Source: Inquilinus sp. Marseille-Q2685
GTDB lineage: Bacteria > Pseudomonadota > Alphaproteobacteria > DSM-16000 > Inquilinaceae
Length of the DNA: 64,000 nucleotides
Assembly (NCBI RefSeq): GCF_916619195.1
Contig: NZ_CAKAKL010000006.1
Coordinates: 1-64,000 of the forward strand
Direction: 5' to 3'
Part shown: piece after piece, positions 16,318 to 25,463 of the stretch
Numbering within the stretch: the first letter of the stretch is position 1
How the letters are laid out: each line of letters opens with the position of its first letter
Position numbers and translations under genes: made by a program
Notes under the pieces: generated by a model
What the model was told of the DNA's origin: nothing
The model's input: the letters and a program-made list of their open reading frames with translations, nothing else
Database searches by the model: none

Positions 16318-17668
16318 CGTGGTCGAAGATCAGCGCCCAGTTGTCGAGGCGCCGGACCAGACCGTCCGCCCCGACATAGCTCTCCCCCGCGATGTCGCCG
16401 TAGCGGTCGCGGAGGTTGCCGCGGGCGCCCTGCTGGCGCCCCTGCATCTGCCCGGCGCCGGCATCCTGCGGCCGGCCCCAACCATAGGTCAGGATGGTGC
16501 CGGCGGGATAGGCCACGTCGGTGATGATCAGCACCCGGCGGCGGCTGACGATGGTGACGGACCGGATCGCATCGGGCAGCAGCCCGTCGGCGGTCCAGAG
16601 GTCGAAGCCCATATTGGCCGTGGCCGTCACCCACGCCGTGTCGAATTCCACGCGGTTGCGGAACTCGACGCCGGGCGGCGGCGGCGGCAGGGCGAACGTC
16701 ACCTCGATCACCCGCCCCAGCCACAGCACGCCGGTCACGTCGAGACAATGGATGCCCTGGGGCCGCCCGGCCCGGCGGTCCTCGATCAGCCGCTTCTGCA
16801 GCCGCGCGAAATAGCGGGCGCAGAACTGGTAGCTGACATTGTTGAAGTGATGGTCGCCGGTGGCGGCGCCGGTCGGGTGCGAATAGTCGAAGATGTAGTT
16901 CGGGCAGGCGATCCGGACCCATGGGCCCTGCCGCTGCGCATCGCGATGCGCCAGGGCCGCGATCGGCCGGGCGTGGCCGTAGAAGCGCCAGGCCGCGGTC
17001 TGGTACGAGATGAACAGCGGCCGCCAGGGCTGGCCGGTGACCGCCGTTGCGTCGCGGGCGATGTCGGCCTCAAGCTGGATCAGCGTCGCGGCGTAGAGGG
17101 CGCGCGGCGTCTGCAGGAAATCGTCGCGCTCCCCCTGCATCCAGCCGGTGCATTCATAGGCGTAGGTCGCGCCGCGGGCCGCCCCGACGGCAACGCCCCC
17201 GGCGACCGACGCCATCAGCCGGGCGTATTGCTCGGTGCCGGGCACGAACTGGGCGATGGCCGCCGAGCCGAGCCCGGGGGCCGAGGCCAGGTAGCACCAG
17301 TCCTGCCCGCCGGGCGCGATCCCGTCCTCGTCGGCATAGCGCTCGACCAGGCCGTTGGCCCAGACCGAACAGACCGTCTCGCCCTGGTTGGCGGCGCTGC
17401 TGGCGGTGGGCCAGTTGACCTCGTCCTCGACCAGCGGCTTGACCGCGTCGTAGGGACCGTAATGGCGCGGCCCCTGGCCGCCGGGCCCTTCCCAGGTGAT
17501 GTTGGCGTAGGGCTGGGCCAGGCTCAGCGCCGGCCGGCCCTGGGTGCCGCCCGACAGGCTCTGGCCGTAGGACAGCAGATGCCGGATGGCCGCAGGCGAC
17601 CAGCCTTCGATCGCCGGCCCGTCGGTCTCCGGCCGGCCCTCCGCCGGGGATCGGTCATCCTGGTCCAT
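16304..17668 (-). CDS. SGNH/GDSL-like hydrolase, sialate-O-acetylesterase-like
   Basis: A 454-residue protein. HLLSYGQSLSGG near the N-terminus (S37 in GQS) resembles the nucleophile block of carbohydrate-esterase SGNH hydrolases. A downstream GDHHFNN histidine could complete the triad. The C-terminal part looks beta-rich, as in a carbohydrate-binding or Ig-like domain. There is no signal peptide, which is unusual for secreted esterases, so it is probably cytoplasmic unless the start is wrong. I chose the ATG at 17668 for its GGAGGGG site. The substrate is unknown; the family call is moderate. Confidence 0.65.
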   Translation of the reverse strand: MDQDDRSPAEGRPETDGPAIEGWSPAAIRHLLSYGQSLSGGTQGRPALSLAQPYANITWEGPGGQGPRHYGPYDAVKPLVEDEVNWPTASSAANQGETVCSVWANGLVERYADEDGIAPGGQDWCYLASAPGLGSAAIAQFVPGTEQYARLMASVAGGVAVGAARGATYAYECTGWMQGERDDFLQTPRALYAATLIQLEADIARDATAVTGQPWRPLFISYQTAAWRFYGHARPIAALAHRDAQRQGPWVRIACPNYIFDYSHPTGAATGDHHFNNVSYQFCARYFARLQKRLIEDRRAGRPQGIHCLDVTGVLWLGRVIEVTFALPPPPPGVEFRNRVEFDTAWVTATANMGFDLWTADGLLPDAIRSVTIVSRRRVLIITDVAYPAGTILTYGWGRPQDAGAGQMQGRQQGARGNLRDRYGDIAGESYVGADGLVRRLDNWALIFDHVKGG

Positions 17669-17852
17669 GAAGCAGCCCCTCCATCCGCATTCGGCCGGCA
17701 TCCACCCCCAGGCAGGTCGTCCGGTGCCGTCCATGCGTTCGGCCGGCGCCGGCATGGCCGCCCGCAGCGGCGACCGTGGAGGAACGGCCGAGGGTCGCCC
17801 GCCATTCCGGCGACACTGTGTCGGAGCGAGGGATTTTCGAGGACGCCGGTCC

Positions 17853-18446
17853 TCACGCCAGCATCGGCCAGAGCGTCGCCGCCAGCAGCGCGGCCATGGC
17901 GAGGTTGAACCATCTCAGCCGGGCCGGGTCGGCCAGCAGGCCGCGGAGGGCCAGGCCGAAGCCGGCCCAGGCCAGGATGCTGGGCAGGTTGACCAGGGCG
18001 AAGGCGGCGGCGACCAGCGGCACCGAGGCGAACGGCGACCCGGGGCCGGCATGGACCGCCATCGCCGTCGCCGCCACCGCCCAGGCCTTCGGGTTGACCC
18101 ACTGGAAGGCGGCCGATTGCCAGAGAGTCAGCGGCCGCGCGGCGGTCCCGCCCTGGCCGAACGCGCGCGACCGGCCGATGCGCCAGGCGAGATGCAGCAG
18201 ATAGGCGGCGCCGGCGAGCCGAAGGCCGGTGTGCAGCGCCGGCCATGCCGCCAGAACGGCGCCGAGCCCGCAGCCGACCGCCAGCAGCAGCGCGGTGAAG
18301 CCGAGGGTGATGCCGGCCACCTGCGGCAGGGTGCGTCGCAGGCCGAAATTGGCGCCGGAGGCGAGCAGCATCAGGTTGCTCGGCCCCGGCGTGATCGAGG
18401 TCACGAAGGCGAAGAGGCACAGCGCCAGCAGCGCGTCGATCGGCAT
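17853..18446 (-). CDS. LysE/RhtB-family amino-acid exporter
   Basis: A 197-residue inner-membrane protein with about six hydrophobic helices. The family N-terminal motif is visible as TSITPGPSNLMLLASGANFG (16-35), and the conserved central NPKAWAVAAT follows. LysE/RhtB proteins export amino acids such as lysine, arginine, homoserine or threonine; the substrate here is unknown. A GGGAGCG ribosome site sits upstream of the ATG. It is transcribed in the same direction as the DUF488 and HxlR genes upstream, about 75 bases away, and could share their transcript. Confidence 0.9.
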   Translation of the reverse strand: MPIDALLALCLFAFVTSITPGPSNLMLLASGANFGLRRTLPQVAGITLGFTALLLAVGCGLGAVLAAWPALHTGLRLAGAAYLLHLAWRIGRSRAFGQGGTAARPLTLWQSAAFQWVNPKAWAVAATAMAVHAGPGSPFASVPLVAAAFALVNLPSILAWAGFGLALRGLLADPARLRWFNLAMAALLAATLWPMLA

Positions 18447-18521
18447 GGGTCGCTCCCGTCATCCGGCACCGGCGGACGATGGCCCGGAAGCGGACGCCGA
18501 TGGGGTCCGGAATCCGGACCG

Positions 18522-18908
18522 TCAGCCGAGGGCGGCGCCGCGGTCCTGCAGCAGGGCGCGCAGCACGGAGCGGTGGCAGCGGGCCTCGTCCGCGCAGTAG
18601 CAGCCGAGCGAGAAATCGGCGCCATGCGACAGGGCGGCCAGCAGATCGAGGGTGCGGCGCGGGGCCGGCCGGTCCATCTCGGCCCGGAAGGCGCGGGCGA
18701 AGGCGGTCCAGTCCGCCTCCGTCCGCACCGCCCTGCCCTGTGCCAGCAATTCGGGGCTGGGCGCGAGCTCCGGATACCAGACGTCGAACCAGTCGTCGGC
18801 GGCATAGCGCGCCTTCGGCACGCCGCGCGGCAGCCGCCGGACCGTGCCGATCCGCGTGCCCTCGCCCGGATGGCGCGGACCGCCGAGGCGGACGATCCGG
18901 ACGGTCAT
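18522..18908 (-). CDS. DUF488-family protein
   Basis: A 128-residue protein. The typical start TVRIVRLGGPR, the central DDWFDVWYPELAPS, and the end GCYCADEARCHRSVL match DUF488 proteins; the Cys/His pattern near the C-terminus is the family's most conserved block. Function is unknown; the family is small, soluble and cytoplasmic. The start codon overlaps the stop of the HxlR regulator by 4 bases, so the two are translationally coupled. Confidence 0.85.
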   Translation of the reverse strand: MTVRIVRLGGPRHPGEGTRIGTVRRLPRGVPKARYAADDWFDVWYPELAPSPELLAQGRAVRTEADWTAFARAFRAEMDRPAPRRTLDLLAALSHGADFSLGCYCADEARCHRSVLRALLQDRGAALG

Positions 18909-19591
18909 GCGCCGAGCGCCGCCCGGACGGGCGCCGCGGGCCTGACGTCGGCCAGCTGGTAGCGCCGGAACCAGCCCGGGAAGGCGCGGACCAGCGCCCG
19001 CGGCCCCTCCACCGCGAGGCCCATCCGCCGCGCCTCGGCGAAGCCGGCGTCGCCGCGCCACCACGCCACCAGGGCGGACAGCGGCGCGTGGACGCGGAGC
19101 GGCTCGGGGAAGCCCGGATTGTGCGTGCACAGCGACGCCTCGGCCGGCGTCAGCAGCAGGAAGCGGGGCCGGTGGCCGCGGATCTCGAAGCGCACCACCA
19201 GCGGATCGCGCGGCAGCGCCTCGAAATCGACGCGCCGGCGCAGGTCGACCAGCAGCGGCTCGAGGTCGAGATCCTCCGCCTCCGCCTGCCTCGGCAGCCA
19301 GCGCTGGCCCCAGTGGCCGAGCGCGCCGACCAGCCCCGCCAGCTCCCGCCCCGCCTCGGTGAGGACATATTCCGGCCCCTGCCCGCCCTCGATGCGCTCG
19401 ACTGCGCCGATCGCCGCCAGTTCCTGCAGCCGTTCCGACAGCATGGTGCGCGAGATCCGCGGGATGCCGCGGCGGATGTCGTTGAAGCGCCGGCTGCCGC
19501 ACAGCAGCTCGCGCACCACCAGCAGGGTCCAGCGCCCGCCCAGCGCCTCATGCGCGCGCGCCACCGCGCAGAACTGACCATATCCCGCCAT
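18905..19591 (-). CDS. HxlR-family winged-helix regulator with C-terminal extension
   Basis: A 228-residue regulator. Residues about 5-100 form the HxlR winged helix: ALGGRWTLLVVRELLCGSRR is the family hallmark, followed by GIPRISRTMLSERLQEL and the wing VERIEGGQGPEYVLTEAG. HxlR proteins are usually near 110-130 residues, so the second half (about 120-228) is an added domain, possibly for ligand sensing. It is the first gene of a coupled pair with DUF488. Confidence 0.9.
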   Translation of the reverse strand: MAGYGQFCAVARAHEALGGRWTLLVVRELLCGSRRFNDIRRGIPRISRTMLSERLQELAAIGAVERIEGGQGPEYVLTEAGRELAGLVGALGHWGQRWLPRQAEAEDLDLEPLLVDLRRRVDFEALPRDPLVVRFEIRGHRPRFLLLTPAEASLCTHNPGFPEPLRVHAPLSALVAWWRGDAGFAEARRMGLAVEGPRALVRAFPGWFRRYQLADVRPAAPVRAALGA

Positions 19592-19644
19592 GGCGGCACC
19601 CTAGCACGGCCAAGCCGCGCGGGCGCTCCGGAATCCGGACCGCC

Positions 19645-22600
19645 TCAGGGCACCGCCACCTGGCCGCTGGAGACGACCTGCAGCTTCCAGCCGGCGATCT
19701 GGGTGCCGCCGGTGTCGAGATGCCCGACCAGGAACTTCAGCCGCTCCGGATCGTCGCCCTTCGCCGTGCAGAAGCGGTCCTGCAGGTAGAAGGGCGGCGT
19801 CGCCTGGTAGTAGAGCGTCGCCTGCACCGCGGCCGGGCGGCTGCCGGCCGGCAGGTCGGACAGCGGCACCTCGTAGACCAGGCTGTCGCCGCCCCCGGCG
19901 ACGTAGTCGGGGTCGCCGTCGACGCCGGTCGGGCCGGCCTCCCGGGCCAGGTCCTCGGTCGCGCCCAGGGCCTTGGCGATCTCGGTGCGTTCGGCCAGCG
20001 GCAGGAATCCGTGCGGCAGGATGCGGTTGTCCTTCACCGTGCTGCAGATCGACAGGAAGCTGGTGGTCAGCATGCCTTGCGGCATCGTGCCCGGGCCGCA
20101 CATCGCGGCCGTGGCGTCCGGCGGCGGGGTCGACACCAGCTCCTGGTAGATCTGGGCCTGGTCCTGGGCGGTGATGGTCTGGTAGTGCGGCTGGTGCAGC
20201 CGCGCCTGCGGCTGGATGCGGGACGTGCAGTCGTCGGTCCACCAGTATTCGCCATCGAGCGGGGTGCCGGACGGGTCGATCAGGGCGCCGGCCGCGTTGG
20301 TGCGGCCCGAGGCCCAGAGCGTGTTTCCCTCACGGTCCAGCACCTGGAACTCCAGGAAGGCGCGGCGGAAGCCGACGCCGGAGGGCAGCTTGTGGCCGGT
20401 CTCGCTGCGCACCGTCACCGTCGCCCGCAGCGTGCCGCCGGAGGTGGAGACGCCGGTCACGGCGACCTCCGCGGTGCCGTTGCCGGCCAGGTCGAGCATC
20501 GCCTGCTCGGTCCGCACCAGCGGGTCGACGCCACGGGTCAGCATCGGGTCCGAGGTGGGGATGCCCAGCACGTCGGGGAATTGCTGGGCGATCTTGATCA
20601 GGAAGACGTTGAGGCCGACCAGCGTGTGGGCGGCGAAGCCGTCGCGCACCTCAAGGTCGATGTCCTCCGGCCCGAGGTTGTTCTCGGCCTCCGGGAAGGT
20701 GCTGTATTCCTGGATGCTGGCGATCTTGCTGCGCATCGGCGTGCCGTCCGCCGCCTTCGACGGCATATGGCAGCCCTGGCAGGACTGGGCCAGGCTGCCG
20801 GCCCCCTGCGGCAGCGGGCCGTCCGGGGTGGTGCCGGTGCGATAGGCGCTGAAGGCCCATTCCGGATAGGTCGTCTGCTCGTAGATATGGGTGATGGTCT
20901 TGCCGTCCTGCAGCACCGGCAGGTGCACGGTATGGCAGCTGCCGCAGACCTCGGAGCTTCTGATCGCCGTGTCGTGCCGCGGCGTGATGCCGAGCGCGTT
21001 CCGCATCGGCTTCACCTGCGGCGCCTCGAACGGGCCGATCAGCGTGTCGGGCGGGCCGACCAGGAAGCTGCCGGTGAAGGTGCGGGCGAAGCCGGTGTTG
21101 TCCGGGTTCAGGAACTGCTGGCGTTCGGCGATGCAGGCGTTCTCCGGCGCGTCGGCGACGCCGGCCGCGGTGGGGCCCAGCGCCATGCGGTGGCAGGCGG
21201 TGCAGGAGATGCCGTCGCGGGCGAGCGCGCCGTATTTCACGTGCGCCGCGGTCGGGTTGCCGTCCGGCCAGGGCACCGCGTTCACCATGTCGCGGGTGAA
21301 GTCGAGGCACTTGTCGGCCGCCGGGACCGTGTCGATGTGGAACTGCCGCTGGCCCTGGATGCCGTGGCAGCCGAGGCAGGTGTTCTCGACCAGGCCCTTC
21401 ATGCCCGGTTCGGGATGGAAGGTCTGCGTCTCGCTGGCCAGCTGGGCGAAGAAGAACGGGTCGCGCCCGGCCAGCCCCATCGGGGAGCTGCGCCAGGTGC
21501 CGTAGGGCGACAGGTTGAACAGGGTGTCGCCATGCGGGTTCGGCACCGTCATGTCGAATTGCAGCCCGGTGCTGCCGGCGTCGTGGCAGCCGAGGCACTG
21601 GGTGGAGGTGACGAACTGGTCCGCCGCGCGCGGGCCGCCGGCGCCGACCCAGCTGTTGTCGTAGGTCGCCGACGGCATCATCGGCACCGTGTCCCAGCCC
21701 GGCATCTTCAGCAGATAGGCGCGCAGGGCCCGGTCGACCGCCTTGTCGGCCTGGTACAGCGGCTCGCCCAGCCGGCTCACCTCGTCGGGCGGCAGGGTGA
21801 CCTCGCGGTGATGGTCCGGCGGCGACGGCGCCGTGAACCAGGACTGGCTGAGATAGACCAGCGGCCGCCCCGGCTCGCCCTCGATGTTGCGCGGCGAGGC
21901 GAAGGTCAGGTTGTCCTTGGCCGAGGCGTGGCAGTTCATGCAGTACTGGGCGAAGCCCATGTTGCCCAGGCCGTTGTTCGGGCTGGGCGGCCAGTCCGGC
22001 GACCAGCCGCCATTCGGCCCGAAGCCGTACCAGCCCCAGAACCAGCCGTCATGCGAGGCCTTGCCATCGCGGATCATGACCGCGGCGCCGGAGGTCGGGT
22101 ACAGCTTCAGCGGGTCGACATCGGCACAGGCGGCTCCGGGATACGGGAACATCTCCTTGACCATGATCGCGCCGTCCGGCACCGGGGGTGGCGGGTTCGC
22201 CCCGGCGGACTCGCCGGAGCGGTACCGGACCAGCCAGTCGGCCATGTCGGGCGAGTACCAGATCACCACCGGGGTATGGGTGCCGAAGCCCTTGCCCTGC
22301 CAGGCGCCGGCCGCCAGGGTCGCGGTGAACGGGCCGGCGTCGCGGACATGCTTGTCGCGGCGCCAGCCGGACGCCGGGTCGCGGTGGCAGTAATTGCCGA
22401 AGAACTGGTCGAGCTTGGCCTCGTACTGGTCGAGCGGCAGGGCCGAGGGGGTCCGCACCGCGGCGAGCAGGCTGCGGCACAGCGCCGGGTCGGTCGGCAC
22501 CAGCGGCTGGGGCTGCTCGGCGGTGCAGCGGGCCGGGGCGGCGAGGCCCGGATGGGCGAACAGGGCGATGGCGACGGCCGCGAGCAGGCCGGCCCAGCAA

Positions 22601-22662
22601 CGGCGCACGGCTCCATGCCATCTCTTCCGGCCCCGATCGGCCGAGCCCATGACCTTTTGCAT
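19645..22662 (-). CDS. Exported six-haem c-type cytochrome
   Basis: A 1005-residue protein with a signal peptide (LLAAVAIALFAHPGLAA), so it is periplasmic. Six CXXCH haem c motifs are visible: CMNCH, CLGCH (two), CTACH, CGSCH and CQGCH. The spacing is wide, as in c554/OTR-like multihaem proteins. The C-terminal third lacks haem motifs and looks like Ig-type beta domains (GTLRATVTVRSETGHKLPSG). It presumably carries electrons; the partner and reaction are not evident, and no quinol oxidase or membrane anchor is encoded beside it. The start at 22662 has a GGGGAGG site. A longer in-frame start would add a stretch unlike a signal peptide. Confidence 0.85.
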   Translation of the reverse strand: MQKVMGSADRGRKRWHGAVRRCWAGLLAAVAIALFAHPGLAAPARCTAEQPQPLVPTDPALCRSLLAAVRTPSALPLDQYEAKLDQFFGNYCHRDPASGWRRDKHVRDAGPFTATLAAGAWQGKGFGTHTPVVIWYSPDMADWLVRYRSGESAGANPPPPVPDGAIMVKEMFPYPGAACADVDPLKLYPTSGAAVMIRDGKASHDGWFWGWYGFGPNGGWSPDWPPSPNNGLGNMGFAQYCMNCHASAKDNLTFASPRNIEGEPGRPLVYLSQSWFTAPSPPDHHREVTLPPDEVSRLGEPLYQADKAVDRALRAYLLKMPGWDTVPMMPSATYDNSWVGAGGPRAADQFVTSTQCLGCHDAGSTGLQFDMTVPNPHGDTLFNLSPYGTWRSSPMGLAGRDPFFFAQLASETQTFHPEPGMKGLVENTCLGCHGIQGQRQFHIDTVPAADKCLDFTRDMVNAVPWPDGNPTAAHVKYGALARDGISCTACHRMALGPTAAGVADAPENACIAERQQFLNPDNTGFARTFTGSFLVGPPDTLIGPFEAPQVKPMRNALGITPRHDTAIRSSEVCGSCHTVHLPVLQDGKTITHIYEQTTYPEWAFSAYRTGTTPDGPLPQGAGSLAQSCQGCHMPSKAADGTPMRSKIASIQEYSTFPEAENNLGPEDIDLEVRDGFAAHTLVGLNVFLIKIAQQFPDVLGIPTSDPMLTRGVDPLVRTEQAMLDLAGNGTAEVAVTGVSTSGGTLRATVTVRSETGHKLPSGVGFRRAFLEFQVLDREGNTLWASGRTNAAGALIDPSGTPLDGEYWWTDDCTSRIQPQARLHQPHYQTITAQDQAQIYQELVSTPPPDATAAMCGPGTMPQGMLTTSFLSICSTVKDNRILPHGFLPLAERTEIAKALGATEDLAREAGPTGVDGDPDYVAGGGDSLVYEVPLSDLPAGSRPAAVQATLYYQATPPFYLQDRFCTAKGDDPERLKFLVGHLDTGGTQIAGWKLQVVSSGQVAVP

Positions 22663-22849
22663 GACGCCTCCCCAACCGGCGCTTTTGCCAAAGCAATCGA
22701 CGCAGAACAGAAGCCGGCCTACTGGCCAAATATTGGAATATTCAATGGAGAAGCAGCCTATCACGCAGCCGCATTGCTTCCTATTTCAATAATTCGAGCA
22801 AAATTCTCCAAAGCTTGATCCAGTCCTTGCGGCCGACCGACCGGGCGGG

Positions 22850-23266
22850 ATGGACATTCGCCCGGCCGCCCCCCATCTCATCCGCCGGCCGACATCGCAG
22901 GACCGCGCCTTGGACCACGCCGCCGAACTGGACCGCCTCGACCGCCTCGCCAGCCTGATGGATTCGCGCTGGCGCCTGCCACTGCTGGGCTGGCGCTTCG
23001 GGCTCGATTCCGTGATCGGGCTGGTGCCGGGGCTGGGCGACGTCGCCGGCGGGCTGGTCTCCGCCTGGCTCATCCTGCAGGCCCGGCGCCTCGGCGCGCC
23101 GAACCGGGTGCTGGCGATGATGGCCGGCAACGTCGCGCTGGACGTCGCCCTCGGCAGCGTGCCGGTGCTGGGCGACCTGCTGGATCTCGGGCTGAAGGCC
23201 AACCGCCGCAACGCCCGGCTGCTGCGCCGGCACTTCCAGCGATACGGCGTGTCCGCCGGGGCGTGA
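22850..23266 (+). CDS. DUF4112 membrane protein
   Basis: A 138-residue protein whose core matches DUF4112: RLASLMDSRWRLPLLGWRFG, then LDSVIGLVPGLGDVAGGLVS, and a second hydrophobic repeat VALGSVPVLGDLLDLGLKAN. Two short hydrophobic segments suggest membrane association. Function is unknown for the family. It stands alone and is divergently arranged from the cytochrome gene; the 187-base spacer between them is AT-rich and probably holds both promoters. Confidence 0.88.
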   Translation: MDIRPAAPHLIRRPTSQDRALDHAAELDRLDRLASLMDSRWRLPLLGWRFGLDSVIGLVPGLGDVAGGLVSAWLILQARRLGAPNRVLAMMAGNVALDVALGSVPVLGDLLDLGLKANRRNARLLRRHFQRYGVSAGA

Positions 23267-23327
23267 CGCTTCAGGCGATCCGGAACAAGGCGCCGATGAA
23301 GCCGCGCATAGGCCGGCAAGGCGCCCC

Positions 23328-24368
23328 TCAGCTCTCGGGCTGCGCCAGGGGGAACTGCCAGGTGCCGTCGAGGATCTCCGCCCGCGGCTGGAAGAGGCGC
23401 ACGGTGTAGTTCCACCCCTCCGTGACCGGCAGGCAGTTCGGGATCTCGCCGTCGCAGCCGCCGAACTGGATGGTGACCTTGCCGTCCGGGCCCTTCTTCG
23501 CGGTGAGGCTGTTGACCGAATAGGCATCGTAGGGGTTCGGCTGGAAGTAGCCTTCGGCGTCATAGACGGTGAGCGACCAGAAGCCATCGACGGGCACATC
23601 CCCGACCGTCAGCCTGTAGACGGTTCTGCCGTCGTTCCGGGCCGGCGTGATCGGCAGGTAGAGCGCGTCCGTCTCGCGGTTGCCGCCCCAGAGCATGGCG
23701 CTGGCGATCAGGTGCTTGACCGGGTCGACCTCGCTTTCATTCGCGCCGTACATGCGCCAGGAATCGGAGATCGTGGTGCCGAGCTGCAGCAGCGCGGCCT
23801 TCACCTTCCTGAGGCTGGCGTCGTCCCAATCGGGAACCTCGAAGGTGCCAGGGCTGTCCTGGCGGACCTCGATCTGGTCCTGCAGGGCGTGGACCCGCCG
23901 GACCTCCTGCTCGTCCGCGAAATCGACGAGGAAGCGGACGACGACGATGCCGTAGCGCGTGCCGACCATCTGCCGGGTCAGGGTGTGGGTGCCCGCGCCG
24001 GTGAAGGCGGCCGGAGTGTACTGGTCCTGGTTGACGACCTGCAGCCCCATGAAGCGCCTGGCCCCGTCCGGCAGCGTGATCGTCACCGGGCCGGCATCGA
24101 GATCGAACACCCCGAAGGAATACAGCGTGTCGCGGTTGGGCCGGATGATGGCGTTGCGCTGGTCCGGGCGCGCGAGCTCGCGGCCGTGCTGCAACTTGCC
24201 GAAGGCGCCGTTCTTCACCGCGCCGGCGAAATAGACATCGGTCTGGGCGCGGCTGTAGCTCGCGACGGTGACCGGCTCGGCCGGTGATGCCGTCGTCTGG
24301 GCCGATGCGGCGGAACCCGCCATTGCGAGCGACATGGCGGCCAAGATCCTCGTGCTGGTCTTCGTCAT
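23328..24368 (-). CDS. DUF1254/DUF1214 exported protein
   Basis: A 346-residue protein with a signal peptide (STRILAAMSLAMAGSAASA). An N-terminal DUF1254 region contains RPNRDTLYSFGVFDL and GARRFMGLQVVNQDQY. A C-terminal DUF1214 region includes VDGFWSLTVYDAEGYFQPN and NWNYTVRLF-like sequence near the end. The fold is widespread; function is unknown, although members often sit near regulators of stress or aromatic metabolism. It diverges from a LysR gene 113 bases away, whose product probably regulates it. Confidence 0.9.
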   Translation of the reverse strand: MTKTSTRILAAMSLAMAGSAASAQTTASPAEPVTVASYSRAQTDVYFAGAVKNGAFGKLQHGRELARPDQRNAIIRPNRDTLYSFGVFDLDAGPVTITLPDGARRFMGLQVVNQDQYTPAAFTGAGTHTLTRQMVGTRYGIVVVRFLVDFADEQEVRRVHALQDQIEVRQDSPGTFEVPDWDDASLRKVKAALLQLGTTISDSWRMYGANESEVDPVKHLIASAMLWGGNRETDALYLPITPARNDGRTVYRLTVGDVPVDGFWSLTVYDAEGYFQPNPYDAYSVNSLTAKKGPDGKVTIQFGGCDGEIPNCLPVTEGWNYTVRLFQPRAEILDGTWQFPLAQPES

Positions 24369-24454
24369 GGTGCTTCCAGGTGACGCCGGTCTTTCGGACG
24401 CACCGCTATCTAGATCCCTCAAATACGGAAAGGAACAGGCGCGGATGACAATCT

Positions 24455-24474
24455 GCCTACCAGATATGATAGGC
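24455..24474. promoter_or_regulatory. Putative LysR-type operator
   Basis: GCCTA-N10-TAGGC, an interrupted palindrome containing the T-N11-A pattern typical of LysR regulators. It lies between the divergent DUF1254 and LysR genes, 7 bases before the LysR start codon. That position would suit autorepression. Confidence 0.45.
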
Positions 24475-24481
24475 TTCGGGC

Positions 24482-25381
24482 ATGGATCTCAACGCCGCCC
24501 GCATGTTCGTCGCCGTCGCCCAGGCGGGCAGCCTTTCGGCGGCGGCGGCCCGCCTCGGGATCCCGCTGCCGACGCTGAGCCGCCGGATCCGGGAGCTGGA
24601 GCAACAGCTGAAGGTGCAGCTGCTGGAGCGCTCGGCGCGCGGCACGAGGCTGACCGAGGCCGGCACAAGGCTGTACGAGCACGCCGGCCGCGGGATCGAG
24701 GCGCTGCAGGAGGCCGAGCAGGCCGTGGTGAGCGACCAGGCCCGGCTGAAGGGGCGCCTGAGGCTGTCGCTGCCCCAGACCTTCGAGCCGTGGTGGGACC
24801 TGCTGGCGGCCTTCCAGCGCCGCTATCCCGACATCCAGGTCCATGTCTATTCGACCGAGCGGCGCATGGACCTGGTGGAGGACGGCATCGACGTCGCCCT
24901 GCGCGTCGGCGCGATCGTCCACGACGCCATGGTGGCGCGGCGCGTCCTGTCCTTCCGCAACGTGCTGGTCGCCGGCCCGGCGCTGGTGGAGCGCCTCGGC
25001 CTGCCGGCGGAGCCCGAAGATCTCCATCGCTTTCCCTGCGCGGTGTGGTCGACGCGGATCGACGTTCCCGCCCGCTGGGACGTGGACAGGCATGTGATCG
25101 TGCCCAAAGCGATGCTGACCGCCAACGACTACCACCTTCTGTGCAGCCGCGCGCTCGCCGGCGACGTGGTGACGGAGCTGCCGCCCTTCCTGGCGGCGGG
25201 ACCGATCCGCGAAGGGCGCCTGGTGCCGCTGCTGCCGCGGCACCCGCTGCCGGAATGGCCGATCCATCTGGTCTATCCGCCGCACCGCCACCCGTCGGCC
25301 ATCGTCCGGGCCTATCTCGACTTCTGCCGGGGCTACCTGCCGAACGTCGTCCGGGCCTGCGAGATCGGGGCCGCCGGCTGA
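24482..25381 (+). CDS. LysR-family transcriptional regulator
   Basis: A 299-residue regulator. The N-terminal winged helix reads FVAVAQAGSLSAAAARLGIP then LPTLSRRIRELEQQLKVQLL. The remainder is a periplasmic-binding-protein-like effector domain (about 90-290). The likely target is the divergent DUF1254 gene, by the usual LysR arrangement. The inducer cannot be read from sequence. Confidence 0.93.
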   Translation: MDLNAARMFVAVAQAGSLSAAAARLGIPLPTLSRRIRELEQQLKVQLLERSARGTRLTEAGTRLYEHAGRGIEALQEAEQAVVSDQARLKGRLRLSLPQTFEPWWDLLAAFQRRYPDIQVHVYSTERRMDLVEDGIDVALRVGAIVHDAMVARRVLSFRNVLVAGPALVERLGLPAEPEDLHRFPCAVWSTRIDVPARWDVDRHVIVPKAMLTANDYHLLCSRALAGDVVTELPPFLAAGPIREGRLVPLLPRHPLPEWPIHLVYPPHRHPSAIVRAYLDFCRGYLPNVVRACEIGAAG

Positions 25382-25463
25382 CTCCAGCTTGCCATTACGA
25401 CCGATCGGACCAATAGTCCGGTCATAGGGATGAACCCGGTGAGCCCCTGGAGCTGAGAGGCAG

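Noticed and set aside
19720-22818. 1032-residue plus-strand frame opposite the multihaem cytochrome
   Set aside because: Shadow frame; the CXXCH motifs and signal peptide on the minus strand define the real gene.
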